Shown here: one piece after another, positions 17,241 through 25,466 of the stretch
Layout: each line of letters begins with the position of its first letter
How positions within the stretch are numbered: position 1 is the first letter of the stretch
NCBI GenBank assembly: GCA_016716465.1
Contig: JADJWH010000001.1
Span: 868,001-932,000, forward strand
Direction: 5' to 3'
DNA: 64,000 nt
From: Gammaproteobacteria bacterium
GTDB lineage: Bacteria > Pseudomonadota > Gammaproteobacteria > SZUA-140
The notes under the pieces: model-generated
What the model was told of the DNA's origin: nothing
What the model saw: only the letters and a program-made list of their open reading frames with translations
The model's database searches: none
Made by a program: the position numbers and the translations under genes

Positions 17241-17684
17241 TCAGCGCGCGCGTCCGGCGGAATATCCGCGCATGACCGTTTCGTGCGCCCACTCCATCAC
17301 GGGATGCAAGCGATCCTTGATCAGCGGGATGATGTCTCCGCAGGCCAGCCAGCGGAACTCGTCATGCTCCGGATGCCCGAGCTCCGGGCTGACCGGAAGA
17401 TGGACATCGCCGCGCGGAGATTCGGCGAGATAATAGCGCGCGATCTTTCCCCGGCCGTAGGGCGGCGTTTCACGGTAGGCATTCCCCCAGGGAAAGAGCA
17501 GGCTCGTCAGCGTCGTCTCCTCCTCGATCTCGCGTATGGCGGCCTCGAGCGGCTCTTCACCTTCCTCGACGATCCCCTTGGGAAAATCCCAGTAATCGTA
17601 CGCCCGCAGGAGCAGATATCGCGGACCCTGCGGCCCCATACGCACGATCACGGCTCCGGCGGAAAGTGTGTAAGGTGCGCTCAT
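17241..17684 (-). CDS. Nudix hydrolase, diadenosine tetraphosphatase-like
   Basis: A 147-residue Nudix hydrolase likely to cut dinucleoside polyphosphates or a similar nucleoside-diphosphate derivative. The Nudix box is complete: GIVEEGEEPLEAAIREIEEET, with the REIEE glutamates for metal binding. The opening MSAPYTLSAGAVIVR and the DFPKG segment before the box are like bis(5'-nucleosyl)-tetraphosphatases of the Ap4A type. The frame runs seven codons further upstream to 17705, but the start at 17684 matches the family. It ends four bases from the stop of the convergent hybrid kinase gene. Confidence 0.88.
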   Translation of the reverse strand: MSAPYTLSAGAVIVRMGPQGPRYLLLRAYDYWDFPKGIVEEGEEPLEAAIREIEEETTLTSLLFPWGNAYRETPPYGRGKIARYYLAESPRGDVHLPVSPELGHPEHDEFRWLACGDIIPLIKDRLHPVMEWAHETVMRGYSAGRAR

Positions 17685-17780
17685 GGTGATGGAGGCTTGC
17701 CGCAAGGGTCAGCAGAACCGCAGTATACCCGACTCGCCCGCGCGCCCACCATCGCGTGACGCATCCATTTCAGCGCGGGC

Positions 17781-17808
17781 TTGAGGCACGGCGACGATTT
17801 GCTATCAT
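17781..17808 (+). promoter_or_regulatory. Sigma-70-like promoter for pncA-pncB
   Basis: TTGAGG at 17781-17786 and TATCAT at 17803-17808 with a 16-bp spacer, about 85 bases before the pncA start. Both hexamers differ from consensus at two or fewer positions. Confidence 0.45.
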
Positions 17809-17892
17809 CGGTGGTATCCTGCGCACCTGCAGGGACCCCGATTGCATCGATTCTCAGCGCGAACTGCTACGAGCAGGATGGCGACAGGAAAA

Positions 17893-18480
17893 ATGAACCC
17901 CGCTCCAACCACGGGCGACGCCCTGATCGTCGTCGACGTGCAGAAGGATTTCCTGCCCGGAGGCCGACTCGCGGTTCCGCACGGTGACGAGGTCATACCC
18001 GTGCTCAACCGTTACATTTCCCTGTTCCAGGGACGCGGCCTGCCCGTGTTCCTGACACGCGACTGGCACCCGCCGGAACACTGCTCATTCCAGTCCCGGG
18101 GAGGCCCCTGGCCGTCTCACTGCGTCGCCGCCACCGCCGGCGCGGAATTCGCCTCGACCCTCGATATCCCCACCGGCACACCGGTGATCTCCAAAGGCAC
18201 CGAACGGGGGAAGGATGCCTACTCCGGCTTCGAAGGCACCGACCTCGATCGCAGACTCGAGAAACTGGGCGTGAGCCGGGTATTTGTCGGGGGCCTCGCC
18301 ACGGACTACTGCGTGCTGAATACCGTCAGGGATGCGCTCGCCGGCGGCCTGCGCGTCGTGCTGCTGCGCGACGCCTGCCGCGCGGTCAATGTACAGGCCC
18401 GGGACGGTGTCCGCGCCGAGCGCGAAATGGAGCGGCTCGGCGCGTTGCCGGCGGAATTCGCCGTGGTCAGCGCGCATTGA
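17893..18480 (+). CDS. pncA: Nicotinamidase
   Basis: Hydrolyses nicotinamide to nicotinate, the first step of NAD salvage. It is a 195-residue isochorismatase-fold protein with the complete catalytic triad: Asp15 in LIVVDVQKDF, Lys101 in SKGTERGKDAYSGF and Cys140 in GLATDYCVLNT. The metal site is Asp57, His59 and His63 in RDWHPPEH. ATG 17893 is preceded by CAGGAAAA and gives the family's N-terminus; longer in-frame starts add only basic residues. It is followed after 15 bases by pncB, which uses its product. Confidence 0.95.
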   Translation: MNPAPTTGDALIVVDVQKDFLPGGRLAVPHGDEVIPVLNRYISLFQGRGLPVFLTRDWHPPEHCSFQSRGGPWPSHCVAATAGAEFASTLDIPTGTPVISKGTERGKDAYSGFEGTDLDRRLEKLGVSRVFVGGLATDYCVLNTVRDALAGGLRVVLLRDACRAVNVQARDGVRAEREMERLGALPAEFAVVSAH

Positions 18481-18495
18481 CGATACCCGTCCGCG

Positions 18496-19836
18496 ATGAA
18501 TCCCGCCTCCAGCCCGTTGCTGACCGACCTGTACCAGCTCACCATGCTGCAGGGGTATTTCGACCGTGGCATGGAAGACACCGCCGTGTTCGAACTGTTC
18601 GTGCGCCGCCTGCCCCCGGCGCGCGGGTTTCTTCTCGCGGCCGGACTCGAACAGGCGCTGGATTTTCTCGAACATCTGCATTTCACCCCCGCCGAGCTGG
18701 ATTGGCTGGAGCAAAGCGGCCGCTTCAATACGAATCTCATCGACCGCCTCGGCTCCCTGCGCTTCACGGGTGAGGTGCATGCGCTGCCCGAAGGCACGGT
18801 GTTCTTCGCCAATGAGCCCGTCCTGCGCATCACCGCACCGCTGCCGGAGGCCCAGCTGATCGAGAGCCGCCTGATGAACATCCTGCACTTTCAGACCCTG
18901 ATCGCGAGCAAGGCCGCGCGCTGCGTGCTGACGGCCCCGGGCAAGCTGCTGGTGGATTTCGGCATGCGCCGGGCCCACGGGGCCGAGGCCGGGATGTTCG
19001 CCGCCCGGGCCTCCTATATCGCCGGTTTCAGCGGCAGCTCGACGGTCCTGGCGGATGCGGTCTACGGGATCCCGAACTTCGGGACCATGGCCCATTCCTA
19101 TATCCAGGCCCATGACGACGAGGCCGTCGCGTTCGAACACTTCGCCCTGTCCCAGCGCGAGAACGCCGTGTTCCTGATTGACACCTATGACACCGAGGCG
19201 GCGGCGCAAACGGTGGTACGCATCGCGCCCCGCCTCCGCGAACAGGGCATCGTCATCAAATCGGTGCGCCTCGACAGCGGCGATCTGCTCGACCACAGCC
19301 GGCGCGTGCGCGCGATCCTCGACGCGGGCGGCCTGAACACCACCGGCATCTTCTGCAGCGGCGGCCTTGATGAAACGGAGCTGCAGCGGTTGCTGGGCGC
19401 CGGCGCCCCGATCGACGGTTTCGGCATCGGCACCCATCTGGACACCTCCTCCGATGCGCCCTATCTCGACTGCGCCTACAAGCTGCAGGAGTATGGCGGC
19501 ATCGCCCGCCGCAAGCGCTCGGAAGGCAAGGCCACCTGGCCGGGACGCAAGCAGGTGTATCGTCGCCATGATGACGAGGACCGACCGGCCGGGGATATCC
19601 TGACCCTCGAGAGCGACCCGCAGGACGGCGAACCCCTGCTCATGCAGTACATGAAAGACGGGCGCCGGATCGCCGCGGCGGAACCGCTCGATCGGATCCG
19701 GCGGCGGGCACGGGATCAGCTTGCCTCGCTGCCCCCACCGCTCGCCCGCCTGGATCCGGCGTATGAATATCCGGTCGCCGTCTCAGCCGCCTTGCGCGCG
19801 CTCGCGGCCACCGTTGATCAAAAAAATCAATATTAA
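18496..19836 (+). CDS. pncB: Nicotinate phosphoribosyltransferase
   Basis: Converts nicotinate and PRPP to nicotinate mononucleotide, usually with ATP hydrolysis, completing NAD salvage begun by the upstream nicotinamidase. The 446-residue protein starts LLTDLYQLTMLQGYFDRG, the standard opening of the bacterial enzyme. It contains DFGMRRAHGAEAG, the phosphorylated-histidine region NFGTMAHSYIQAH and the PRPP-side motifs VRLDSGDL and FCSGGLDE. It looks intact. It forms a two-gene NAD-salvage operon with pncA. The last codons lie in an A+T-rich stretch that continues into the promoter region of the next gene. Confidence 0.96.
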   Translation: MNPASSPLLTDLYQLTMLQGYFDRGMEDTAVFELFVRRLPPARGFLLAAGLEQALDFLEHLHFTPAELDWLEQSGRFNTNLIDRLGSLRFTGEVHALPEGTVFFANEPVLRITAPLPEAQLIESRLMNILHFQTLIASKAARCVLTAPGKLLVDFGMRRAHGAEAGMFAARASYIAGFSGSSTVLADAVYGIPNFGTMAHSYIQAHDDEAVAFEHFALSQRENAVFLIDTYDTEAAAQTVVRIAPRLREQGIVIKSVRLDSGDLLDHSRRVRAILDAGGLNTTGIFCSGGLDETELQRLLGAGAPIDGFGIGTHLDTSSDAPYLDCAYKLQEYGGIARRKRSEGKATWPGRKQVYRRHDDEDRPAGDILTLESDPQDGEPLLMQYMKDGRRIAAAEPLDRIRRRARDQLASLPPPLARLDPAYEYPVAVSAALRALAATVDQKNQY

Positions 19837-19876
19837 AAATATTAAGTTATATTAACTATCTGAAACATTACTTCCC

Positions 19877-20740
19877 ATGACCGAAGCGATCCACAGCATT
19901 GAAGTAAACCTGCAGAACTTCCCGGAGCAGGTCCTGGCGGCTTCCCGCACCGTCCCGGTGCTGGTCGATTTCTGGGCCGCCTGGTGCGCGCCCTGCCGGA
20001 GCCTGATGCCGGTACTGCAACAGCTCGCCGGGGAATATCAGGGCAAGTTCCTGCTCGCCAAGGTCAACAGCGACGAACAGCAGGAACTCGCCGCGCGGTA
20101 TGGCGTACGCAGCCTGCCCACGGTGTTGGTGATCCGACACGGCGAGGTCGTCGACAGCTTCGTCGGCGCGCAGCCGGAAGGGACGATCCGCCGGCTCATC
20201 GAACGTCATATCGAGCGCCCTTCGGATCGACTGCGCGCGGAGGCACGGGACTGCCTGGCCTCCGGCGATACTGTCCGGGCGCGGGAACTGCTGGAAACCG
20301 CACGTCGCGCGGATCCGGACAATGCGGGTATCCCACTGGATCTGGCCCGCCTCGCATTGCGGGAAAATGACGGCGCATCCGCCCAGGCACTGCTCGATGC
20401 ACTGCCGCTGGACGCGCGACAGGCGGTGGAGACGCAGCCGCTGCTCGCCCATGCGCGCCTGTTACGGGAACTGGACGGCGCGCCCGATGCGCATACGCTC
20501 GAGCAACGCCGCGCGCAGGACGCGGACGACCTCGAGACGCGTTACCTGCTCGCGCTGCGACGGCTGTTGGAGGATGCGCCGGAGCGGGGCATGGAGGATT
20601 TGCTCGAGATCCTGCGCCGCGACCGGAAATTCCGCGACGACGGGGCGCGCAAGGCCCTGCTCGCCGCCTTCGATCTCTTTGCCGATCAGCCGGAGCTGGT
20701 CAACCGTTTCCGGCGCGGACTGGCAAGCGCGCTGCACTGA
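19877..20740 (+). CDS. cnoX: Thioredoxin-fold co-chaperone CnoX (YbbN-like)
   Basis: Cytoplasmic holdase that protects proteins from overoxidation and hands them to GroEL or DnaK. The N-terminal thioredoxin domain has FWAAWCAPC with Cys37 and Cys40, and the cis-proline in RSLPTVLVIRHG. The C-terminal half has helical repeats (RARELLETARRADPDNAGIPLDLARLAL) of the TPR type found in YbbN. E. coli YbbN has lost the first cysteine; this protein keeps a full CxxC and is probably redox active. It is 287 residues. The 40-bp A+T-rich spacer after pncB probably holds its own promoter. It is convergent with the DUF3014 gene nine bases away. Confidence 0.9.
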   Translation: MTEAIHSIEVNLQNFPEQVLAASRTVPVLVDFWAAWCAPCRSLMPVLQQLAGEYQGKFLLAKVNSDEQQELAARYGVRSLPTVLVIRHGEVVDSFVGAQPEGTIRRLIERHIERPSDRLRAEARDCLASGDTVRARELLETARRADPDNAGIPLDLARLALRENDGASAQALLDALPLDARQAVETQPLLAHARLLRELDGAPDAHTLEQRRAQDADDLETRYLLALRRLLEDAPERGMEDLLEILRRDRKFRDDGARKALLAAFDLFADQPELVNRFRRGLASALH

Positions 20741-20749
20741 AACCGGGAG

Positions 20750-21601
20750 TCAACGCATCAGCTCCTTGCGCAGCTGCGTGAGCTTGCCCTTCACGACGGT
20801 TGCGTTGCCGGGGCCCATCCGCAGCAGGAGCTTCTGCCCCGCGGACAAGGCCTCGAGATCCGGATCCGCGTAGCGGTACAACATCCCCGGCTGGACCAGC
20901 GCGATGGGCCCCGATACCTCGGGCGTGGCCAGCAGATTGTCGATCGCGAGCATCAGACGGTCGTTGAAATAGGCCTTGGGATAGCCCAGTTCGCGATAAG
21001 CGTTCTGGAACAGCGGGTAGAGGTGCACATAGGCATCGACGACGCGGCCCGCATCGAGACCGTCCAACAGCGCGGCATAGCGGTCGTAACGCTTATAGGT
21101 TTCCGGATCGATGAAGAGCTCCTCACCGCTCTTCGTCACCGCGAACCTGCCCTCCGGCTGCTTCAAGGGCAACCGATTCTGCGGGATGTTGCGCGCCGGA
21201 ATGTTCTCCACGGCGATCACGATGCGGCGAATCACCTCCTGGGGCACCACCAGCGCAACCAGGTCGGGGCGGGCGATCAGCAATTCGGCCAGCTTGAGCA
21301 TCACGGCGTCACTGGCGTCCAGCGCGGGCAGCGGGTCGGGCAGCAGCGCGGCCAGGGGATCCACCGGCGCGGACTCCGGCAGGGGATTGCGCACCAGGGT
21401 ATCCGGCGCCTCCTGCGGCGCCTCCTCCACCGTCGCCACCGGCTCAGGGGCGGACGGCTGCCTGTCCCGGGATTGCAGATAGAGATATCCCCCCGCCAGG
21501 ATCACGATCAGGGCGACGATTCCCGGCACGATGCCGCGCCCGCGCCGCCGCGCCGGTGCCTCCTCGGTGTCTGCCGTCTCTGGGGTCGGGTCCTCGTTCA
21601 T
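20750..21601 (-). CDS. DUF3014 domain protein, membrane anchored
   Basis: A 283-residue protein of the uncharacterised DUF3014 family. An acidic N-terminus and basic RRRGRG patch precede one membrane helix (IVPGIVALIVILAGGYLYLQ, about 25-45). A proline-rich linker and a periplasmic domain follow, with LLIARPDLVALVVPQEVIRRIVIAVENIP and YDRYAALLDGLDAGRVVDAYVHLYPLFQNAYRELGYP. The latter is the conserved block of the family. No catalytic motif is recognisable. It lies between convergent cnoX and the macrodomain gene on the same strand. Confidence 0.85.
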   Translation of the reverse strand: MNEDPTPETADTEEAPARRRGRGIVPGIVALIVILAGGYLYLQSRDRQPSAPEPVATVEEAPQEAPDTLVRNPLPESAPVDPLAALLPDPLPALDASDAVMLKLAELLIARPDLVALVVPQEVIRRIVIAVENIPARNIPQNRLPLKQPEGRFAVTKSGEELFIDPETYKRYDRYAALLDGLDAGRVVDAYVHLYPLFQNAYRELGYPKAYFNDRLMLAIDNLLATPEVSGPIALVQPGMLYRYADPDLEALSAGQKLLLRMGPGNATVVKGKLTQLRKELMR

Positions 21602-21676
21602 CCTGAGCGCTCCTGCATTAATGATTCGATGAGGGATTGATCGCGGGCGCCCTCTCCACCGCCGCGGTCGACAGGG

Positions 21677-22225
21677 TCAACCGGAAGCGATCGCCTTCCG
21701 GTAGGCATCATAAATCTCCTGGCCGTAGCAGACCAGATAAACCTTGGCGAGGACCGAGTCGCTGGCGAGGAATTCGCGCACCTCGCGCACCGCGATGCGT
21801 GCCGCCTGGTCGATCGGATAGGCATAGATGCCACAGCTGATGGCGGGAAAGGCGATGGTCCTGATGCCTTGCCGCGCGGCGAGGTCCAGGGAATTGCGGT
21901 AACAGGCGGCGAGCAGTTCCGCCTCGCCATGACCGCCACCCCGCCACACCGGACCGACCGTATGGATCACATGTCCGGCCGGCAGACGGTATCCGCGCGT
22001 GATCTTCGCCTGCCCGGTCTCGCACCCGCCGAGCGTCTCGCATTCGCGCAGCAGGTCCGGGCCCGCGGCCCGATGAATGGCGCCGTCCACTCCGCCGCCG
22101 CCGAGCAGGGTCTCATTGGCCGCGTTGACGATGGCGTCCACCCGCAGGCGCGTGATGTCGCCCTCAAGGACTTCGATACGATCGTCAGGCCCGGAATCCA
22201 GATCGAATTCGTCGGGGGATGGCAT
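21677..22225 (-). CDS. Macrodomain protein, O-acetyl-ADP-ribose deacetylase type
   Basis: Binds ADP-ribose and probably removes O-acetyl groups or ADP-ribose modifications, like E. coli YmdB. It is a 182-residue single macrodomain. VLEGDITRLRVDAIVNAANETLLGGGGVDGAIHRAAGPDLL covers the adenine-binding aspartate and the glycine-rich substrate loop. HTVGPVWRGG and FPAISCGIYAYPIDQAARIAVREVREF cover the phosphate loop. The start at 22225 is preceded by AAGGAA; the frame extends 19 codons further without family similarity. It is divergent from the VWA-like gene. Confidence 0.92.
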   Translation of the reverse strand: MPSPDEFDLDSGPDDRIEVLEGDITRLRVDAIVNAANETLLGGGGVDGAIHRAAGPDLLRECETLGGCETGQAKITRGYRLPAGHVIHTVGPVWRGGGHGEAELLAACYRNSLDLAARQGIRTIAFPAISCGIYAYPIDQAARIAVREVREFLASDSVLAKVYLVCYGQEIYDAYRKAIASG

Positions 22226-22441
22226 TTCCTTGGTCGCTCCCTGTCTCGCTGCGCAGCCGGTATTGTACCCTGAACCGCGCAAGCTTTCCGCGCCGGTCTT
22301 GCGCTAGAATAGGGGCCATCCCGGTCGTTGACAATAGCGGACACAGGCGCGTGCAGATCAAGACAGAGGTTCCATCTCCGGCTCGTCCCCATCCCTGTCA
22401 CCGATACTGATGCAAGCCACGCCCCGCGCAGCGTCCCGCTT

Positions 22442-23155
22442 ATGAGCCAAGACGACAAACCGCCGAGCAGACAAAGCCGACGCAGCGAGGTCGACGGCTT
22501 CCTGCGCGAGCTTGCTGTTACGCCCAGGGCGGCCACACCCGGTCGCCGCGGCCGCCTGCTTTTCGCCATGGATGCCACCGCCAGCCGCGAACCCACCTGG
22601 GACCAGGCCTGCCACATCCAGGCACGGATGTTCAGCGATACCGCCGCCCTCGGAGGACTGGACATCCAGTTGTGCTATTTCCGCGGCTTCGAGGAATTCC
22701 GTTGCCACCCATGGACAGGCGACCCGGAGCAACTGCTGGGAAGCATGACATCGGTATATTGCCAGGCCGGCCATACCCAGATTGAAAAAGTCTTGCGGCA
22801 TGCCGAAGACGAGAACCGCGGCGGCCGGATCGATGCCCTCGTCTATGTCGGCGATTGCGTGGAAGAAGATCCCGAACCCCTGTGGCGGCGCGCCGGCGAG
22901 CTTGGCCTGCGCGGATTGCCGGTATTCCTGTTCCACGAGGGCGGCGATCCCGCCGCCGGCCGCGTGTTTCGCGAGATCGCGCGCCTGAGCCACGGCGCCT
23001 ACTGTCCCTTTGACGCCTCCAGTCCCCGGCAACTGCGTGACCTGCTGAGCGCGGTTGCGGTCTATGCCGCGGGCGGCCAGCGCGCGCTGGCCGATTACAG
23101 CCGCGGCGCCGGCGCGATCGTGCACCACCTCGCCCGCCAGATCGGAAAGGACTGA
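22442..23155 (+). CDS. VWA-like protein of unknown function
   Basis: A 237-residue protein with features of a von Willebrand A fold. GRLLFAMDATASREPTW carries a DxTxS-type metal site (DATAS) in place of DxSxS. IDALVYVGDCVEEDPE provides a further conserved aspartate, and the core alternates strands and helices. It has no signal peptide or membrane segment. It is followed after five bases by a membrane-anchored J-domain protein, and the two are probably one transcription unit, which suggests a chaperone-assisted protein assembly or remodelling role. The function of the pair is not known to me. Confidence 0.7.
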   Translation: MSQDDKPPSRQSRRSEVDGFLRELAVTPRAATPGRRGRLLFAMDATASREPTWDQACHIQARMFSDTAALGGLDIQLCYFRGFEEFRCHPWTGDPEQLLGSMTSVYCQAGHTQIEKVLRHAEDENRGGRIDALVYVGDCVEEDPEPLWRRAGELGLRGLPVFLFHEGGDPAAGRVFREIARLSHGAYCPFDASSPRQLRDLLSAVAVYAAGGQRALADYSRGAGAIVHHLARQIGKD

Positions 23156-23160
23156 ACCCG

Positions 23161-23931
23161 ATGCTGTTGAAACTGCTCGCCGCCGCGGCGTTCCTGTTCC
23201 TGATACTCTTCGCAATCCGCTGGTTCTCCCGCACCCCGCCGCAGAATATCAGCCGCCTGCTGCGCCGTCTTCCGTTCTATCTGGGTGCCGCCCTGTTCCT
23301 CTTCCTCGCCGTACGGGGTCACCTCCACTGGCTGTTCGCCGCGATCGGCGCCTTGCTGGCCTTCCTGCCGCGACTGGTCCCGCTGCTGCAATACGTGCCG
23401 CTGCTGCGACGCCTCTATCAGCGCTATCAGACCGGACAGAACACCGGGGCGGGCGCGCGCGCGGGCGGGGCCTCCCGTGTCGAAAGCCGTTACGTGCGCA
23501 TGGAGCTCGATCACGCCAGCGGCGCAATCGACGGCGTGATCCTGGCGGGCACGTTCACGGGCATGCGCCTGAGCGAACTCTCGCTGGCGCAGGCGATCGG
23601 ATTATGGCGGGAATGCCGGGTCCAGGACGAAGACTCCGCCCGCCTGATTGAGGCTTATCTGGACCGCGAGCATGGCGCAGACTGGCGCGCGCAGGCCGGC
23701 ACGGAATCCTCCGGCGGCGGCCCGACTCCCGGCGGCGCCATGACGCGCGGTGAGGCTTACGAGATCCTCGGCCTGGAATCCGGCGCGAGCGACCAGGAGA
23801 TCATTACCGCCCACCGCCGCCTGATGCAGAAGTTCCATCCCGACCGCGGCGGTTCGGACTACCTCGCCGCGCGCATCAATCAGGCGAAGGATGTACTGCT
23901 GGGAAACAAGAGTTCGAGGACTAAGGACTGA
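23161..23931 (+). CDS. Membrane-anchored J-domain protein
   Basis: A 256-residue protein with two hydrophobic N-terminal segments (about 2-20 and 38-65) and a C-terminal J domain. The J domain (about 197-250) reads AYEILGLESGASDQEIITAHRRLMQKFHPDRGG, with the HPD tripeptide that stimulates DnaK ATPase. The middle (SRYVRMELDHASGAIDGVILAGTFTGMRLSELSL) resembles the region found in other small inner-membrane DnaJ-like proteins. Its last four residues and stop codon (TKD-stop) are encoded inside an inverted-repeat arm that begins at 23918, so the end of the gene may have been shaped by insertion of that repeat. Confidence 0.88.
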   Translation: MLLKLLAAAAFLFLILFAIRWFSRTPPQNISRLLRRLPFYLGAALFLFLAVRGHLHWLFAAIGALLAFLPRLVPLLQYVPLLRRLYQRYQTGQNTGAGARAGGASRVESRYVRMELDHASGAIDGVILAGTFTGMRLSELSLAQAIGLWRECRVQDEDSARLIEAYLDREHGADWRAQAGTESSGGGPTPGGAMTRGEAYEILGLESGASDQEIITAHRRLMQKFHPDRGGSDYLAARINQAKDVLLGNKSSRTKD

Positions 23932-24085
23932 GTGAAAGAATAAAACATGTAGCCCGGATGGAGGCGCGGAGCGCCGGAATCCGGGAGAGTAAAAACATTC
24001 CCGGATTCCGCTGCGCTTCATCCGGGCTACAATTTCGATTACTAATCACCCATCACGCCTTGATCTTTCACTCAGTCCTTAGTCC
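23918..24085. repeat. Composite inverted repeat enclosing REP copy 1
   Basis: A 22-bp arm, GGACTAAGGACTGAGTGAAAGA (23918-23939), has its perfect reverse complement at 24064-24085. The arms are built from degenerate GGACTnAG units. Between them lies a complete REP-like palindrome (23949-24030). A related arrangement surrounds the copy at 61066. Confidence 0.85.
23949..24030. repeat. REP-like palindrome, copy 1
   Basis: An 82-bp imperfect palindrome beginning GTAGCCCGGATGGAGG and ending TCATCCGGGCTAC, with inner CCGGAATCCGGGA and TCCCGGATTCCGC halves. Near-identical copies are at 53525-53606 and 61066-61145, all intergenic and all the same length within two bases. Confidence 0.9.
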
Positions 24086-24104
24086 TTAGTCCCCGGTGCT
24101 TCTT

Positions 24105-25466
24105 TTACAGAGTTGCAATGATCTCTGCTCCGCCCAGTTCCCTGCCCCGCCCCAACGTTACCGTGCCACCATAGACGCGCACGATGTCACGCACGACGGC
24201 CAGACCGATGCCATGGCCCTCGCGGCCGATGTCCGCCCGTGCGCCGCGTTCGAACAGGCGCTCGCCCATGGCCTCGGGCACCCCGGGACCGTCGTCCTCG
24301 ATGCGGAGCTCGATAGCGGGCGCGCCGTTTTCATCCGCGGCCACCGGGCTGACGCTCAGCCTCACCTCACGCCGGCACCATTTATAGGCATTGTCGAGCA
24401 GGTTGCCCAGGATCTCCATCAGATCGCCCTCGTCCCCGCTGAAACGGAGCTCGGGACCGAGCACGACGCTGCAACGCACCTGCTTGTCGCGATAGGCCTT
24501 GTCGAGCGCGTCCACCACCTTGCGCGCGACGGGGGCGACCGGTACGGCGGCCTCCATCACGCGACGGCCCGAGGTCGAGGCGCGGCGCAACTGATAATCC
24601 ACGATCTCCGCCATGCGATCGACCTGTGTTTGCACCGCGGTGTCCAGCGTCTCCGGCATGGCATTGCCCTCGGCGGCCCCACGCAGCACGGCGAGCGGCG
24701 TCTTCAGGCTGTGGGCCAGGTCGTCGAGCGCATGGCGATAGCGCTCGCGCCGCTCCCGCTCCCCGCGCACCAGCGAATTGAGATTGGTCGTCAACGGCGA
24801 CAGTTCGCGCGGATAATCCTCGTCGAGCTGCTGTTTCCTGCCGTCCTCGATGGCGACGAGATCCTGGGCCACGCGCCGCAGCGGCGCCAGCCCCCAGCGC
24901 AGCACCGCGCCCTGCACCGCGAGCAGCACGATGGCGACGACCCCGAGTCCTCCCCACAAGGTGCGACGGAAACTGCGGATCTGCGCATTGAAATCGGTGA
25001 GATCCTCGGCGACGTTGACCGTATAGACCTGCTCGCGCGGCGTCGCGCCGCTCCAGGCGACGCCGGTGCTGAAACCCAGCAGATCGTTGCCGTCCGGCAG
25101 GGTCATAGGGGTAAAGGCGCGCTGGGTACGTTCGAATCCGGACGGGAACGGCGGGTCGACGGAGAAACTCGAGGGCGAACGCCACAGGTAACGCGCGTCG
25201 TTGCGCACGATGCGCGCATAGATGCGTGAATCCAGCCGGAAGAAACGTTCATCGGCGATGGTCGGATGCGCCAATTGCACCGCACCCTTCTCGTCGAGCT
25301 CCGCCGCGGCGATCAGCGAATAGGCATAGGACTGCAGGCGCTCCTGCAGCGTCTCCTGCGCCGTCCGGAAATACAGTCCGTCGAGCACCAGGCCGGTGAC
25401 GCCGAAGAACGCGGCGAGCACGATGCTTGCGGCCAGGAGCAGGCGGAGATTGAGTGACAGCGTCAC
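24105..25466 (-). CDS. PhoQ-like sensor histidine kinase
   Basis: Inner-membrane sensor of a two-component pair. The 453-residue protein has a helix at about 8-28, a periplasmic domain of about 140 residues, a second helix at about 170-190 (LGVVAIVLLAVQGAVLRWGL), HAMP-like linker, a HisKA domain with His252 in DDLAHSLKTPLAVLRG, and an HATPase domain with LGNLLDNAYKWC and DDGPGV. The H-box is the same type as in PhoQ. The sensor domain has acidic positions but no obvious PhoQ acidic patch, so the signal may not be magnesium. Its start overlaps the stop of the response regulator gene by four bases. Confidence 0.92.
   Translation of the reverse strand: MTLSLNLRLLLAASIVLAAFFGVTGLVLDGLYFRTAQETLQERLQSYAYSLIAAAELDEKGAVQLAHPTIADERFFRLDSRIYARIVRNDARYLWRSPSSFSVDPPFPSGFERTQRAFTPMTLPDGNDLLGFSTGVAWSGATPREQVYTVNVAEDLTDFNAQIRSFRRTLWGGLGVVAIVLLAVQGAVLRWGLAPLRRVAQDLVAIEDGRKQQLDEDYPRELSPLTTNLNSLVRGERERRERYRHALDDLAHSLKTPLAVLRGAAEGNAMPETLDTAVQTQVDRMAEIVDYQLRRASTSGRRVMEAAVPVAPVARKVVDALDKAYRDKQVRCSVVLGPELRFSGDEGDLMEILGNLLDNAYKWCRREVRLSVSPVAADENGAPAIELRIEDDGPGVPEAMGERLFERGARADIGREGHGIGLAVVRDIVRVYGGTVTLGRGRELGGAEIIATL

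Noticed and set aside
19814..19830. FNR-like inverted repeat TTGAT...ATCAA before cnoX
   Set aside because: The spacer is seven bases; FNR/ANR sites need four. It also overlaps the end of pncB.
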